A stretch of 64,000 nt of DNA from Flavicella sp963932955. Lineage in GTDB: Bacteria > Bacteroidota > Bacteroidia > Flavobacteriales > Flavobacteriaceae. The notes beneath the pieces are model-generated. The model had not been told where the DNA came from. It was given only the letters and a program-made list of their open reading frames with translations, and made no database searches. The DNA is taken from assembly GCA_963932955.1 (NCBI GenBank), contig CAWVRK010000010.1, positions 1 through 64,000 on the forward strand, in the 5' to 3' direction. A program made the position numbers and the translations under genes. Below are positions 53,861-62,539 of the stretch, piece after piece; the stretch's first letter is position 1; each line of letters begins with the position of its first letter.

Positions 53861-54625
53861 ATGAGCATCAAAATCTTATATTTCGTTACAGCCTTGACCC
53901 TCGTCTCTTGTGGTGCTCGAAAAGAAGTTACAGAACGAACAGTTCTGATGGAAAGCTCCGCCAGAAAAATTCTCAAAAACCACCAAAAAAACAAATTTGA
54001 CAAACAAACACTGAGCGCCGATCTCAAATTGAACTTCGCAAAGAAAAACAGCAGCCGAAACGTATCTGTAAAATTGCGAATTCAAACAGGAAAAATGCTT
54101 TGGCTGAGTGGTTCTTTCTTTGGATTGCCCATTCTCAAAGCAACCATTACACCAAACCACGTTCGATACTACAACAAATTGAACAAAACCTATTATGAAG
54201 GTGATTTTTCTTCGTTGAGCAAGCTCCTCGGTACGAAAGTGTCTTTTGAAATGCTTCAGAACTTGCTCTTAGGAGATGCAATCCTTCCAGTAAAAAGCAG
54301 GCATTTCAATGCTAAAATAGCCAATCAAGCCTACCTGTTACATCCCAAAAACTCAAAACACCCCCTGCGTTTTTGGTTCCATCCTTTTTATTACAAAATC
54401 GAAAAGCAGGAAATCCGAAATCCCGACAAAGACCAAGTGCTGACAATTGCCTATAAAAACTACAAAAACATCGAAAACACAAGGGTTCCTGGAAGTATTG
54501 AACTCAGGGTACAAGACAAGACTGAACGAGCGAAAATCGAACTTGACTTTCGATCAGTTTCCGTAGACAAAAAACTCTCCTTTCCCTACAAAGTTCCAAA
54601 AGGCTATCAAAAAATTGACAACTGA
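53861..54625 (+). CDS. DUF4292-like outer-membrane lipoprotein
   Basis: A 254-aa lipoprotein with Cys17 in TLVSCGAR. The beta-rich body (about 45-254) resembles the LolA/LolB-like fold of DUF4292 (NVSVKLRIQTGKMLWLSGSF, YYNKLNKTYYEGDFSSL, LLLGD). Bacteroidetes DUF4292 proteins commonly precede an EnvC/LytM gene. The same happens here: the stop TGA overlaps the next ATG by one base. A role in envelope lipid or lipoprotein handling is possible but unproven. Confidence 0.8.
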   Translation: MSIKILYFVTALTLVSCGARKEVTERTVLMESSARKILKNHQKNKFDKQTLSADLKLNFAKKNSSRNVSVKLRIQTGKMLWLSGSFFGLPILKATITPNHVRYYNKLNKTYYEGDFSSLSKLLGTKVSFEMLQNLLLGDAILPVKSRHFNAKIANQAYLLHPKNSKHPLRFWFHPFYYKIEKQEIRNPDKDQVLTIAYKNYKNIENTRVPGSIELRVQDKTERAKIELDFRSVSVDKKLSFPYKVPKGYQKIDN

Positions 54626-55887
54626 TGGAAAAAAGATCCGCCCTGCAAAAACGCCCACAAAAAAGACTTAAAAGCACTTCTTTAGCAAGTATTTTCTGTT
54701 GTATATTCCTCTTATTTGCATCCTTTTCAGCAAACTCCCAATCCAAAAAACAAAAAGCACTAGAAGCGAAAAGAACACGCCTTCAAAAAGAAATAAAAAA
54801 GGTAAACACCCTGCTGTTTGACACCCAGAAAAAAGAAAAAAACCTGTTGCAGCAGTTAGGAGATTTGAAGCAAAAAATAAAAGTTCGCTCCCAACTTATC
54901 AAAACCATAGATCAAGAAAAAAATCTGTTGGACTCTAAAATCAACGCAAACAGCCTTCGTATTCAAAACCTAAACGATGCCTTGGCACTTTTAAAAACAG
55001 AGTATGGAGACATGGTCTACAAATCTTTTAAAAGCAAATCCTTGCAGAGCAGAATGTTGTTTGTCCTTTCTTCAAAAGATTTTCATCAAGCGTCTAAAAG
55101 AATCCAATACATGCGTCAATACCGGGCGTTTCGGAAAAAGCAAGGAACAGAAATTGCCGTCAAAACGACTCAAATCGAAGCGCTAAACAACGATCTTTTG
55201 GTCCAAAAAATACAAAAGGAAAACTTGGCTTCGGAACAGCGAGAAGAACAACTCAAAATCGAAGTAGAAAAAAAGGAACAAGAAAATTTGATCAGTAAGG
55301 TCAAATCCCAAGAAAAAACTTACGTCACACAAATCAAAAAGAAACAACTAGAAGAACGCAGTATTGATCGAGAAATTGAAAGGCTGATCCGAGCGGCCAT
55401 CGCAGCCTCTAAAAAGAAAGCAAAGAGCAGTGCCAAAGGGTTTTCACTGACTCCAGAAGCAAAACTTTTGGCTTCTAAATTTGCCTTAAACAAAGGCAAA
55501 CTTCCCTGGCCAGTGGCCAATGCCTTGGTCGTAAGAAAGTTTGGAAAGATTCCCCACGAGACCCTGCGTGGCATCACTATTCAAAGCAACGGCATTCATA
55601 TTGCAACCAACAAAGGAGCCGATGCCAAAGCGGTCTTCGAAGGAACTGTCCTTGCTATTCAAGTGGGTTCTAGTGGCTTGAAAACCGTCATGGTCCAACA
55701 CGGGAATTACATCACGCTCTACAGCAATTTGGAAACGTTGGCTGTTCAAAAAGGAGAGGACATTTCTTTGAAACAGCCGTTGGGAAAAATTCATACAGAC
55801 AAAGTGACAGGGAAAACCATTTTGAAATTCCAAATCTGGAAGGACGTGCAAAAAGAAAACCCTAAATCTTGGCTGTTGCGATTGTAA
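54625..55887 (+). CDS. envC: EnvC-like murein hydrolase activator (degenerate LytM domain)
   Basis: A periplasmic protein that activates cell-wall amidases during division. An N-terminal signal/anchor helix lies at about 18-38. A long Lys/Glu/Gln-rich coiled coil (about 40-260) is followed by a LytM/M23 domain (about 300-420). The zinc ligands are lost: the usual GxDxxAP site reads GIHIATNKGA and the HxH-type end reads LKFQIW. It is thus a non-catalytic regulator, as EnvC is known to be. It is translationally coupled to the DUF4292 lipoprotein. The 420-aa length is standard. Confidence 0.92.
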   Translation: MEKRSALQKRPQKRLKSTSLASIFCCIFLLFASFSANSQSKKQKALEAKRTRLQKEIKKVNTLLFDTQKKEKNLLQQLGDLKQKIKVRSQLIKTIDQEKNLLDSKINANSLRIQNLNDALALLKTEYGDMVYKSFKSKSLQSRMLFVLSSKDFHQASKRIQYMRQYRAFRKKQGTEIAVKTTQIEALNNDLLVQKIQKENLASEQREEQLKIEVEKKEQENLISKVKSQEKTYVTQIKKKQLEERSIDREIERLIRAAIAASKKKAKSSAKGFSLTPEAKLLASKFALNKGKLPWPVANALVVRKFGKIPHETLRGITIQSNGIHIATNKGADAKAVFEGTVLAIQVGSSGLKTVMVQHGNYITLYSNLETLAVQKGEDISLKQPLGKIHTDKVTGKTILKFQIWKDVQKENPKSWLLRL

Positions 55888-55907
55888 TGACAGTCGATTG
55901 GCACCAA

Positions 55908-56417
55908 TTATACAAACAAAGATTTTAACTCGGTAGCGTCTGCTGCTTTAAGCTTTCCCGAAAGGACCAAACTCAATTGGCGTCTGCGCAAAGCCGCTTC
56001 AAAGCGTTCTTTTTCCAAGTCTGTTTCTGGAACGAGCTTCGGAACTGTTATCTTTTCTCCGTCAGCACCCAAAGCGACAAAGGTGTAGATTCCTTCGTTG
56101 ACTTTTGTTTTGTGTCCTGAAAAGCGGTCTTCAATCCAGACATCTGCATAAATTTCCATAGAGGTTCCGAAAGCCCTCGACACTTTGGCCGCTATGGTCA
56201 CCGTACTACCAATGGGAACGGTTTTGTTAAAAGCCACGTGATTGACCGCTACTGTAACGGCGATTTGTGCCGAATGCCTTTGCGCTGCAATGCAACACAC
56301 ACGATCCATTCGAGACAGCAACTCCCCACCAAACATGCCGTTCAAAGCATTGGTATCGCTTGGCAAAACCAAGTCTGTAGAAATACTGAGAGATTCTTTT
56401 GCTGTTTTTGTTTTCAT
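55908..56417 (-). CDS. Acyl-CoA thioesterase, hotdog fold (YciA/ACOT-like)
   Basis: Hydrolyses acyl-CoA to free acid and CoA. The start at 56417 (MKTKTAKES) is chosen. The longer upstream frame runs through the inverted repeat and has no protein character. The 169-aa product contains a single hotdog domain with NALNGMFGGELLSRMDRVC, where the family has its catalytic Asp/Asn region, and VNHVAFNKTVPIGSTV. A TATTTTTG box (56470-56477) lies 53 bp upstream. The C-terminal KLKAADATELKSLFV is an extra helix. The acyl chain length cannot be read. Confidence 0.9.
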   Translation of the reverse strand: MKTKTAKESLSISTDLVLPSDTNALNGMFGGELLSRMDRVCCIAAQRHSAQIAVTVAVNHVAFNKTVPIGSTVTIAAKVSRAFGTSMEIYADVWIEDRFSGHKTKVNEGIYTFVALGADGEKITVPKLVPETDLEKERFEAALRRRQLSLVLSGKLKAADATELKSLFV

Positions 56418-56469
56418 ACAAAGTCTTTTTAAACAAGACCTTTTCGAATTGGCCTCGTTAGCCAAGTTA

Positions 56470-56477
56470 CAAAAATA
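56470..56477 (-). promoter_or_regulatory. -7 promoter box of the thioesterase gene
   Basis: TATTTTTG on the - strand (CAAAAATA on +). The small palindrome 56481-56499 and the long inverted repeat lie directly upstream. Confidence 0.45.
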
Positions 56478-56480
56478 TCT

Positions 56481-56499
56481 TTCTGAGCACCTCTCAGAA
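56481..56499. repeat. 7-bp palindrome TTCTGAG-CACCT-CTCAGAA
   Basis: A perfect 7-bp inverted repeat with a 5-nt centre, lying between the thioesterase -7 box and the long inverted repeat. It could be an operator. Confidence 0.6.
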
Positions 56500-56503
56500 C
56501 TTA

Positions 56504-56582
56504 CTTTTTGTGTTTTGGTGAGAACAGACGCCACATGCTGCTCTTTGGGCCTTGACATCTGTTCTCACCAAAACACAAAAAG
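56504..56582. repeat. Perfect 25-bp inverted repeat between divergent genes
   Basis: The arm at 56504-56528 (starting CTTTTTGTGTTTTGG) is the exact reverse complement of 56558-56582. The spacer is 29 nt. The right arm ends 3 bp before TATCTTTA (56585-56592), a near-consensus -7 box for the amidase gene. The left arm is 27 bp from the thioesterase -7 box. No T-run or coding role explains it. Confidence 0.95.
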
Positions 56583-56684
56583 CCTATCTTTACAAATGCC
56601 CGACTTGAGGAGGTCGTTTAAAGAATTGATCTTTTTTAAGCAGTCAAGAGTGGGGCAATAAACGATTAAAAGACAAAAAATAAG

Positions 56685-57464
56685 ATGCAAAACCGATTGA
56701 CTGTCTCCTTGTTACAAACGAATCCTGCTTGGAAAGATGTGGGCAAAAACCTGCTCGATATCGAAAACAAACTCGTTGGCGTTTCTTCGGAAACAGACTT
56801 GGTGTTGCTGCCAGAAATGTTTGCAACAGGCTTTGTCACCGACCCAACTGACGTGGCAGAAACCATGGAGGGAATGACGGTGCAATGGTTGCAAAAAATG
56901 GCAAAAACAAAACAATTCGCTCTTGCAGGCAGCCTGCCAATCAAAGTTGCAAACCACTGTTTCAATCGCTTTGTCTTTGCAGCTCCCTCTGGAAAAATTT
57001 CCTTTTACGACAAAAGACACCTATTTGCCTTCGCAGGAGAAGACCAACACTACACTCCTGGCGTCACACCGCTTGCCATCACCTACAAAGGATGGAAACT
57101 CGCTCCTTTTGTCTGCTACGATTTGCGGTTCCCTGTATGGTCTCGCAATACAAATGCCTACGACGTGTGCCTCTACGTAGCCAATTGGCCCTCGACACGC
57201 ATCGATGCATGGAACGCCCTTCTAAAAGCAAGAGCCATCGAAAATACGAGCTATTGCATCGGTGTCAATCGCGTGGGAAAAGACGGCGCCAACCTGATAT
57301 ATTGCGGCCATAGCCAAGTCCTTGGCCCCCTTGGAGAAATCCTTCAAAAAGCTCCAGAAGGAAAGGAAGCCCTTGTGACCGTAGAGCTCCGCAAGGACCA
57401 TTTGGTCAAAGCACGCAAACAATTTCCCTTTTTGGCAGACCGCGATATTTTTCAAATGGGATAG
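56685..57464 (+). CDS. Nitrilase-superfamily amidohydrolase (omega-amidase-like)
   Basis: A cytosolic C-N hydrolase, probably converting 2-oxoglutaramate or similar omega-amides to the acid plus ammonia, or repairing deaminated metabolites. The catalytic triad is complete: Glu44 in LLPEMF, Lys110 in DKRHLF, Cys144 in VCYDLRFP. Length (259 aa) and the RFPVWSRN and VANWPSTR blocks fit the YafV/NIT2 branch. It is divergent from the thioesterase across the long inverted repeat and is 88 bases before the LacX-like gene. Confidence 0.92.
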   Translation: MQNRLTVSLLQTNPAWKDVGKNLLDIENKLVGVSSETDLVLLPEMFATGFVTDPTDVAETMEGMTVQWLQKMAKTKQFALAGSLPIKVANHCFNRFVFAAPSGKISFYDKRHLFAFAGEDQHYTPGVTPLAITYKGWKLAPFVCYDLRFPVWSRNTNAYDVCLYVANWPSTRIDAWNALLKARAIENTSYCIGVNRVGKDGANLIYCGHSQVLGPLGEILQKAPEGKEALVTVELRKDHLVKARKQFPFLADRDIFQMG

Positions 57465-57521
57465 CCTGTTTTTACGAAGCTCCTGTACCCTTTAAATTCC
57501 TAAATATCTTCAGAGATTCAA

Positions 57522-57529
57522 TATCTTTG
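57522..57529 (+). promoter_or_regulatory. -7 promoter box of the LacX-like gene
   Basis: An exact TATCTTTG, 23 bp before the ATG at 57553. Confidence 0.5.
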
Positions 57530-57552
57530 CCCTGCAATTCAAACACTAAAAG

Positions 57553-58431
57553 ATGTATGCACTAAAAAATGATTGTCTGCACGTTCGTGTCAAAAAAACA
57601 GGGGCAGAACTGAGCAGTATTGTTGGAAATGGAAAGGAATACCTTTGGGAGGGAGACCCTGCCTATTGGGCTGGCCAAGCGCCGATTTTATTTCCATTTG
57701 TCGGAAGGCTAAAAAACGATACCTATCGCTACAAAGGACAGCACTATTCTTTGCCACAACACGGGTTTTTTAGAAGAAGTGAAGACATCACACTGCTTGA
57801 ACAAAGCGACACAAGACTCCTTTTTTCATTGAAAAGCAATCCGAAGACACGTTCGGTGTTTCCTTTTGAATTTGAGTTCCAAACTGCTTACGAATTGCAA
57901 GGCACAAAAATCAACATCCAACACGAAGTCCTCAATTTAGGAGACGAGAAACTTTGGTTTTCTTTGGGAGAACACCCTGCCTTTTGCTGTTCATTAACAG
58001 ACAAAAAAGCAAAACACGACCAGTGCTTTTTAGAGTTTGAAGAAAAAGAAACGGCAAGTACTTCTCTCTTGACAAAAGAAGGATTGATCGGGCCAGAAGA
58101 GAAAGAAATTTTAAAGGAAAGTCAGTTCTTGGAGTTGCCTGAAACGATTTTTGATGCCGATGCCTTGGTGTTTCAAAAAATGAACTCAAAAAAAGTGACT
58201 TTGCACAATCGCAAGGAAGGGAAGTTGGTCACACTTGCCTACCATGACTTTCCGTTTTTGGGCATTTGGTCGAAGCCGATGGCGCCTTATGTTTGTATAG
58301 AACCTTGGCTAGGCATTGCAGACTCATATGACTCCAAGCAGAGCTTAGAAAGTAAAAAAGGCATTCTTTCTTTGGAAACTGGAAAAAGCTTTCGAGCGAG
58401 TTACAGCATAGAAATTCATTTGAAGGAATGA
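57553..58431 (+). CDS. Aldose 1-epimerase family protein (LacX-like)
   Basis: A cytoplasmic sugar mutarotase of 292 aa with the LacX/YphB-type layout. APILFPFVGRLKNDTYRYKG is the N-terminal conserved block and LPQHGFFR holds a His. FSLGEHPAFCC carries the second His site. IWSKPMAPYVCIEPWLGIAD contains the C-terminal Glu expected to act as base. A role in interconverting anomers of glucose or galactose during sugar catabolism is likely. The gene is monocistronic between a TATCTTTG box and a strong bidirectional terminator. Confidence 0.88.
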   Translation: MYALKNDCLHVRVKKTGAELSSIVGNGKEYLWEGDPAYWAGQAPILFPFVGRLKNDTYRYKGQHYSLPQHGFFRRSEDITLLEQSDTRLLFSLKSNPKTRSVFPFEFEFQTAYELQGTKINIQHEVLNLGDEKLWFSLGEHPAFCCSLTDKKAKHDQCFLEFEEKETASTSLLTKEGLIGPEEKEILKESQFLELPETIFDADALVFQKMNSKKVTLHNRKEGKLVTLAYHDFPFLGIWSKPMAPYVCIEPWLGIADSYDSKQSLESKKGILSLETGKSFRASYSIEIHLKE

Positions 58432-58456
58432 GCTTCTGTGGTGTTTTTTAACTAAA

Positions 58457-58485
58457 AAAAGGCTGTCTTTGCAAGACAGCCTTTT
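58457..58485. terminator. Bidirectional rho-independent terminator
   Basis: AAAAGGCTGTCTT (58457-58469) pairs with AAGACAGCCTTTT (58473-58485), a perfect 13-bp stem around TGC. A-runs on the left and T's on the right let it serve both convergent genes (LacX-like on + and the desaturase on -). Confidence 0.93.
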
Positions 58486-58488
58486 GAG

Positions 58489-59484
58489 TTATGTGGTCAA
58501 AGGATTCATCCATTTGAAATCGTATGCGGTGTCGGGAACGACAATTCTGTTGGCAATGCGTCTCATTCGATCCGGCAAGCGCATCAAATAGGTTCTCGCT
58601 TTGTCTGCTTCGTCTGTCAATCCCGTAAAGGTATCAATCGCCCAGGCTTTGTTCAGCTTTTCCAAAATATCAATATAATCAAAAGCTGAATAAACCCCTG
58701 ACCGTTGTGCGACATCCGAAAACTTGTCAAACAAGGAAGCTTTGGCTTGAAAAGATTCTCTCAAGTACATGGCAGGCATTTCGATTTTGTATTTCATCAT
58801 GTCGCAAAAAGCCAACATCATTTCACTGGGGTCTATTGTAAAAATTTGACGTACAAATTCTACATACGCCAAATGGTGTCGCATTTCATCTCCAGCAATG
58901 ATTTTAGACATTTTTGCCAAGCCTTTCATCCCTGCTTTTCGAGCAATTTTGGCCACATTGTTATGAGAAACGTAGGTTGCTAGTTCTTGAAAACTCGTGT
59001 AGACAAACGTTTTGTAGGGATCTCTTGCGGTCCCAATGTCAAAACCATCTGCCACAAGGTGCTGGGTGGTAATCTCAACTTCCCGCATGTTTACACGTCC
59101 AGAAAGGAAGATGTATTTGTTCAACACGTCTCCATGCCTGTTTTCTTCTGCGGTCCATCTGCGGATCCAACTCGACCATCCGTTGCCACCACCCTCTCCG
59201 TGTTGGTCGACACCGTCCAAGTCCAACAACCAAGATTCATAGGTAGGCAAAGCTTCTTCTGTAATCATGTCTCCGACAAGGGAAATCCAAAAGTCGTTGT
59301 CCAATTCTTTGGAGAGCTCACGAATCTCTGCGACTTCGTCCATAAAAGTATCGGATTGGGGATTGGGCAAAAAATCTGTAGGTTGCCAAATTTCTTCTGG
59401 CGGAATCAAAAACTTCCCAAAGGTCGTTTCTATGTTTTTTTCGAGTGATAACATCACTTCTTTTCGTACGTTGTGTAAAGACAT
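58489..59484 (-). CDS. Acyl-[acyl-carrier-protein] desaturase (soluble diiron)
   Basis: Introduces a double bond into acyl-ACP using a diiron centre, for membrane fluidity. Diiron ligands are visible: Glu76/77 in MITEEALPTY, Glu113/114 and His117 in EENRHGD, and Glu200 and His203 in DEMRHHLAY. The ATG at 59484 is chosen over a TTG at 59493; it leaves 5 bases after the acyltransferase stop. The 331-aa length suits plant-type stearoyl-ACP desaturases, which are common in marine Flavobacteria. The pairing with a PlsC-like acyltransferase suggests joint control of phospholipid composition. Confidence 0.93.
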   Translation of the reverse strand: MSLHNVRKEVMLSLEKNIETTFGKFLIPPEEIWQPTDFLPNPQSDTFMDEVAEIRELSKELDNDFWISLVGDMITEEALPTYESWLLDLDGVDQHGEGGGNGWSSWIRRWTAEENRHGDVLNKYIFLSGRVNMREVEITTQHLVADGFDIGTARDPYKTFVYTSFQELATYVSHNNVAKIARKAGMKGLAKMSKIIAGDEMRHHLAYVEFVRQIFTIDPSEMMLAFCDMMKYKIEMPAMYLRESFQAKASLFDKFSDVAQRSGVYSAFDYIDILEKLNKAWAIDTFTGLTDEADKARTYLMRLPDRMRRIANRIVVPDTAYDFKWMNPLTT

Positions 59485-59489
59485 CTTTT

Positions 59490-60251
59490 TCAATTTTTCT
59501 TTTCGCTAGGTAAAGTTACTGAGTTTTTTATGGTTGCTTCCACATTTTGAAACAAATCTGCAAATTCCATGGAATTAACCGCCACCGGGGCGTGTACTTG
59601 CATTTGAAGTGTTTCTCCTATGTTCAAGGGGAATAGGCCCTTAGAGACCAATTTCCAAGAGTTGTTGATCGTAATGGGAACGAGGTAAGCTGAGGGGGTG
59701 TTTTTGATCACTATTTTGAGTCCATTTTCTGAAAATCGTTTTGGAACCCCGTCTTTGCTTCGTGTTCCTTCTGGGAAGATGACCCCTGCCCAGTTATTTT
59801 TTTCAAGTTTTTTACCAAATGCTGCCAAAGCGGACAATGATTGTTTGACATCTTTGCGGTCGATCAATACAGAACCGCCGTACTTGAGGTTGAAAGAGAC
59901 ACTTGGAATGCCTTTCCCCAATTCAATTTTTGAAACAAACTTGGGATGTGTCTGTCGCAAATACCAAGATATGGGTGTGATGTCATGTGCGCTTTGGTGA
60001 TTGGACACCAATAACAAAGGAACGTTTTCGGGCAAGGTGTGTGGCATGGAAACTTCAATTTTTGTTCCCAAAATAGACAGACACCAAAGCAAAACTAGGT
60101 TCAAAAGATCGACTGTTTTTTTGTGAGTTGTGTATCCAAAAAGGCGGAGTGTCAACCATTGCAAAGGGTGAAAAACGACCAAAGTCAGTCCAAAACAGAG
60201 GTAGTACACCACAGAGAGAGGATAGGAAAGAAGTGTTTTAAGTCGCTGCAT
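59490..60251 (-). CDS. plsC: 1-acyl-sn-glycerol-3-phosphate acyltransferase (PlsC-like)
   Basis: Adds the second acyl chain to lysophosphatidic acid at the inner membrane. The acyltransferase block I is NHQSAHD with His85 and Asp90. Block III is FPEGTRSKDG, and VPITINNSW follows. Two N-terminal hydrophobic segments (about 7-35 and 48-62) anchor it. It lies directly upstream of the desaturase with 5 bases between, and is the second gene after the 4-TM protein, 21 bases apart. The three form a likely operon on the - strand. Confidence 0.93.
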   Translation of the reverse strand: MQRLKTLLSYPLSVVYYLCFGLTLVVFHPLQWLTLRLFGYTTHKKTVDLLNLVLLWCLSILGTKIEVSMPHTLPENVPLLLVSNHQSAHDITPISWYLRQTHPKFVSKIELGKGIPSVSFNLKYGGSVLIDRKDVKQSLSALAAFGKKLEKNNWAGVIFPEGTRSKDGVPKRFSENGLKIVIKNTPSAYLVPITINNSWKLVSKGLFPLNIGETLQMQVHAPVAVNSMEFADLFQNVEATIKNSVTLPSEKKN

Positions 60252-60272
60252 GAAGCCCGCGTATAGTGTTAT

Positions 60273-60698
60273 TTATAGCCACTGATTCCAGGGGATCCTA
60301 GAAATAATTACCAATAGTGCAATTCCATAAAAAAGCACAAACGTTTTGAATTTCCCTTGAGAGCTTGTTTGTTTTTTGTGTTTGGACCAACCGATGGTGA
60401 TCAAAACAATTCCTAGCAACATGGCAATCGGGTGTTCTACTGCCAACAGGCGTGTAGGAGCTTCCTTCATAATGGCGCCCATCCCTTCGCTTTTCATGGC
60501 TTTGTAAATTGGTGACATAAAGTACCAAGCCAAACCGATCAGCAATTGAATGTGGGTAAAAATAAGCGCAAACAGCCCTAGACGCAAATCTTTGGCTTTG
60601 AATTCTTTTTTTGAGGCGAGGCCGATGACTGCATTGGCAACAGCAAGGATCAAAACTGCCAAGACCAAATAAGCCCAATACGAATGGAGTTGTTTCAT
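60273..60698 (-). CDS. Small four-helix membrane protein
   Basis: A 141-aa protein with four predicted transmembrane helices (about 8-28, 41-62, 88-105, 119-137). Histidines lie near helix ends: His5, His49, His89 and His106. This pattern is reminiscent of small haem-binding or cytochrome-b-like proteins, but no signature confirms that. It leads the acyltransferase-desaturase gene group. No function is recognised. The 251-bp region before it (60699-60949) holds only a weak 4-bp hairpin near 60812 and an ORF without protein character. Confidence 0.7.
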   Translation of the reverse strand: MKQLHSYWAYLVLAVLILAVANAVIGLASKKEFKAKDLRLGLFALIFTHIQLLIGLAWYFMSPIYKAMKSEGMGAIMKEAPTRLLAVEHPIAMLLGIVLITIGWSKHKKQTSSQGKFKTFVLFYGIALLVIISRIPWNQWL

Positions 60699-60949
60699 TT
60701 TTTTTGTTTTACGTACAAATGTAAGTCAAAATCCTCAATTATGCCTTGTTCAGTCCCTAAGCGCATGTTAATTTTCAGACAAACATACGTGGGCTTCTTA
60801 ATTTATCATAACCCTAAAAACAGGGGGGTCTTTTTGCTGCGGTATCACTTGACAATTTGGGATAGCTTTCATTCTTGCTGTTGCCAATGCAGTCCACGAG
60901 AATTAGTACAAGCCAAATCAACAGACGTTTCAGAAATTGTAAACATTCA

Positions 60950-62521
60950 TTATGTTGTCATTTGAGCGTATATTTTTTTGGCCAACACTTTTCCCAATTC
61001 TACCCCCCACTGGTCGTAACTGTAAATGTTCCAAAGGACTCCTTGAACAAAAATCTTATGTTCGTACATGGAGATCAATTCCCCCAAAGAATGCGGCGTC
61101 AACTTGTCAATCAAGAGAGTGGTGCTGGGCTTGTTTCCTTCAAACACTTTGAATGGAGCGACCTTTTCAACGGTGGCCGCATCTCCGGTCATTTCTAACA
61201 AGACCTCTTCTTTTGTTTTTCCGTTGCACAAAGCTTCTGCCTGTCCGTAAAGATTGGCCATCAGCTTGTTATGGTGTTCTTCTTTGCCGTGCAAAGAGGC
61301 TTTGTACCCGATAAAGTCACAAGGAATCAATTTGGTTCCTTGGTGAACCAATTGCATAAAAGCGTGTTGCATGTTGGTCCCTGTACTTCCCCAAACGATG
61401 GTTCCCGTTTGGTAGTTTACCTTTTCACCGTTGCGATCTACACTTTTTCCATTGCTCTCCATGATGGCTTGTTGCAAGTAAGGTGTCAATTTTTCCAAGT
61501 ATTGAGAATAGGGCAAAATAGCTTCTGTTTCAGCTTGGTAAAAATTGTTGTACCAAACACTCAACAAAGCCAAAACAACGGGAATGTTTTCTTCAAAAGG
61601 CGTTGTTTCAAAATGGGCATCCATTTCAGAGGCGCCTTCCAAAAGATTTTTAAAATTGTCAAATCCTACCGCGAGACTGATGGACAGTCCGACGGCACTC
61701 CACAATGAAAATCTTCCCCCTACCCAGTTCCACATCGTAAAGACGTTTGCAGGATCGATGCCAAAAGCTACAACGGCTTCTAAGTTGGTAGAGACTGCGA
61801 CAAAGTGTTGAGCGATGTCCGCTTCTGTAGCAGTTTCCAGAAACCATTCCTTGATGGTTAGGGCATTGGAAATGGTTTCTTGTGTAGTGAATGTTTTGGA
61901 AACGATCAAAAAGAGGGTGGTCTCCGGATTCAAATTTTTAATGACCTCTGTAACATGGTCTCCGTCTACGTTGGAAACAAAATGAACGTCCAAAGGAGTT
62001 TTGTAGTACTTCAAGGATTCAACGACCATTTGTGGCCCCAAATCAGAACCTCCGATACCAATGTTGACCACATCGGTAATGGCTTTGCCCGTATGTCCTT
62101 TCCAATCTCCAGAAATCACTTTGTTGCTAAAAGTTTCTATTTGAGCCAAGGTCGCTTGTACGTCTTCAACCACATTTTCTCCATCGACAAGGATTTTTTT
62201 GTCAGCAGCTGCACGAAGTGCTGTGTGCAAGACTTCTCTTCCTTCGGTCGCATTGATTTTGTCTCCACCAAAATAACTGGAAATGGCGCCCTGCAAATCG
62301 ACTTCGTTTGCCAACTCGATCAATAGAGAAAGTGTCGTTGCATCGATACGATTTTTTGAGAAATCGACATCAAAATCATTGAATTGAATGCGAAAGCCTT
62401 CTTTTCGCTGTGGGTTTTCAGCAAACAGGTCTTTTAGGTGAAGGTCTTTTGTCTCTTGGTAATGGGCTTGTAGTTTTTTCCAAGCTGCTGTTTTCGATGG
62501 GTTTGTATTTTTAAGTGTCAT
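60950..62521 (-). CDS. pgi: Glucose-6-phosphate isomerase
   Basis: Interconverts glucose 6-phosphate and fructose 6-phosphate in glycolysis. Phosphosugar-binding SIS domains are clear: NIGIGGSDLGPQMVVE, SKTFTTQETISNA, and IVWGSTGTNMQHAFMQLVHQ, which is the second signature with catalytic Glu/His nearby. The 523-aa length is near the family norm. It lies 18 bases downstream of the M23 gene on the same strand. It would receive glucose 6-phosphate derived from PUL-released glucose and glucose 1-phosphate. Confidence 0.97.
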   Translation of the reverse strand: MTLKNTNPSKTAAWKKLQAHYQETKDLHLKDLFAENPQRKEGFRIQFNDFDVDFSKNRIDATTLSLLIELANEVDLQGAISSYFGGDKINATEGREVLHTALRAAADKKILVDGENVVEDVQATLAQIETFSNKVISGDWKGHTGKAITDVVNIGIGGSDLGPQMVVESLKYYKTPLDVHFVSNVDGDHVTEVIKNLNPETTLFLIVSKTFTTQETISNALTIKEWFLETATEADIAQHFVAVSTNLEAVVAFGIDPANVFTMWNWVGGRFSLWSAVGLSISLAVGFDNFKNLLEGASEMDAHFETTPFEENIPVVLALLSVWYNNFYQAETEAILPYSQYLEKLTPYLQQAIMESNGKSVDRNGEKVNYQTGTIVWGSTGTNMQHAFMQLVHQGTKLIPCDFIGYKASLHGKEEHHNKLMANLYGQAEALCNGKTKEEVLLEMTGDAATVEKVAPFKVFEGNKPSTTLLIDKLTPHSLGELISMYEHKIFVQGVLWNIYSYDQWGVELGKVLAKKIYAQMTT

Positions 62522-62539
62522 GTTGCTGTTTTCTGATGA

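Noticed and set aside
60812..60836. CCCT/AGGG hairpin followed by T's
   Set aside because: Only a 4-bp stem; too weak to call.
60684..60965. 93-codon + strand ORF between the 4-TM gene and pgi
   Set aside because: Cysteine- and serine-rich frame with no conserved features; it overlaps both neighbours' ends.
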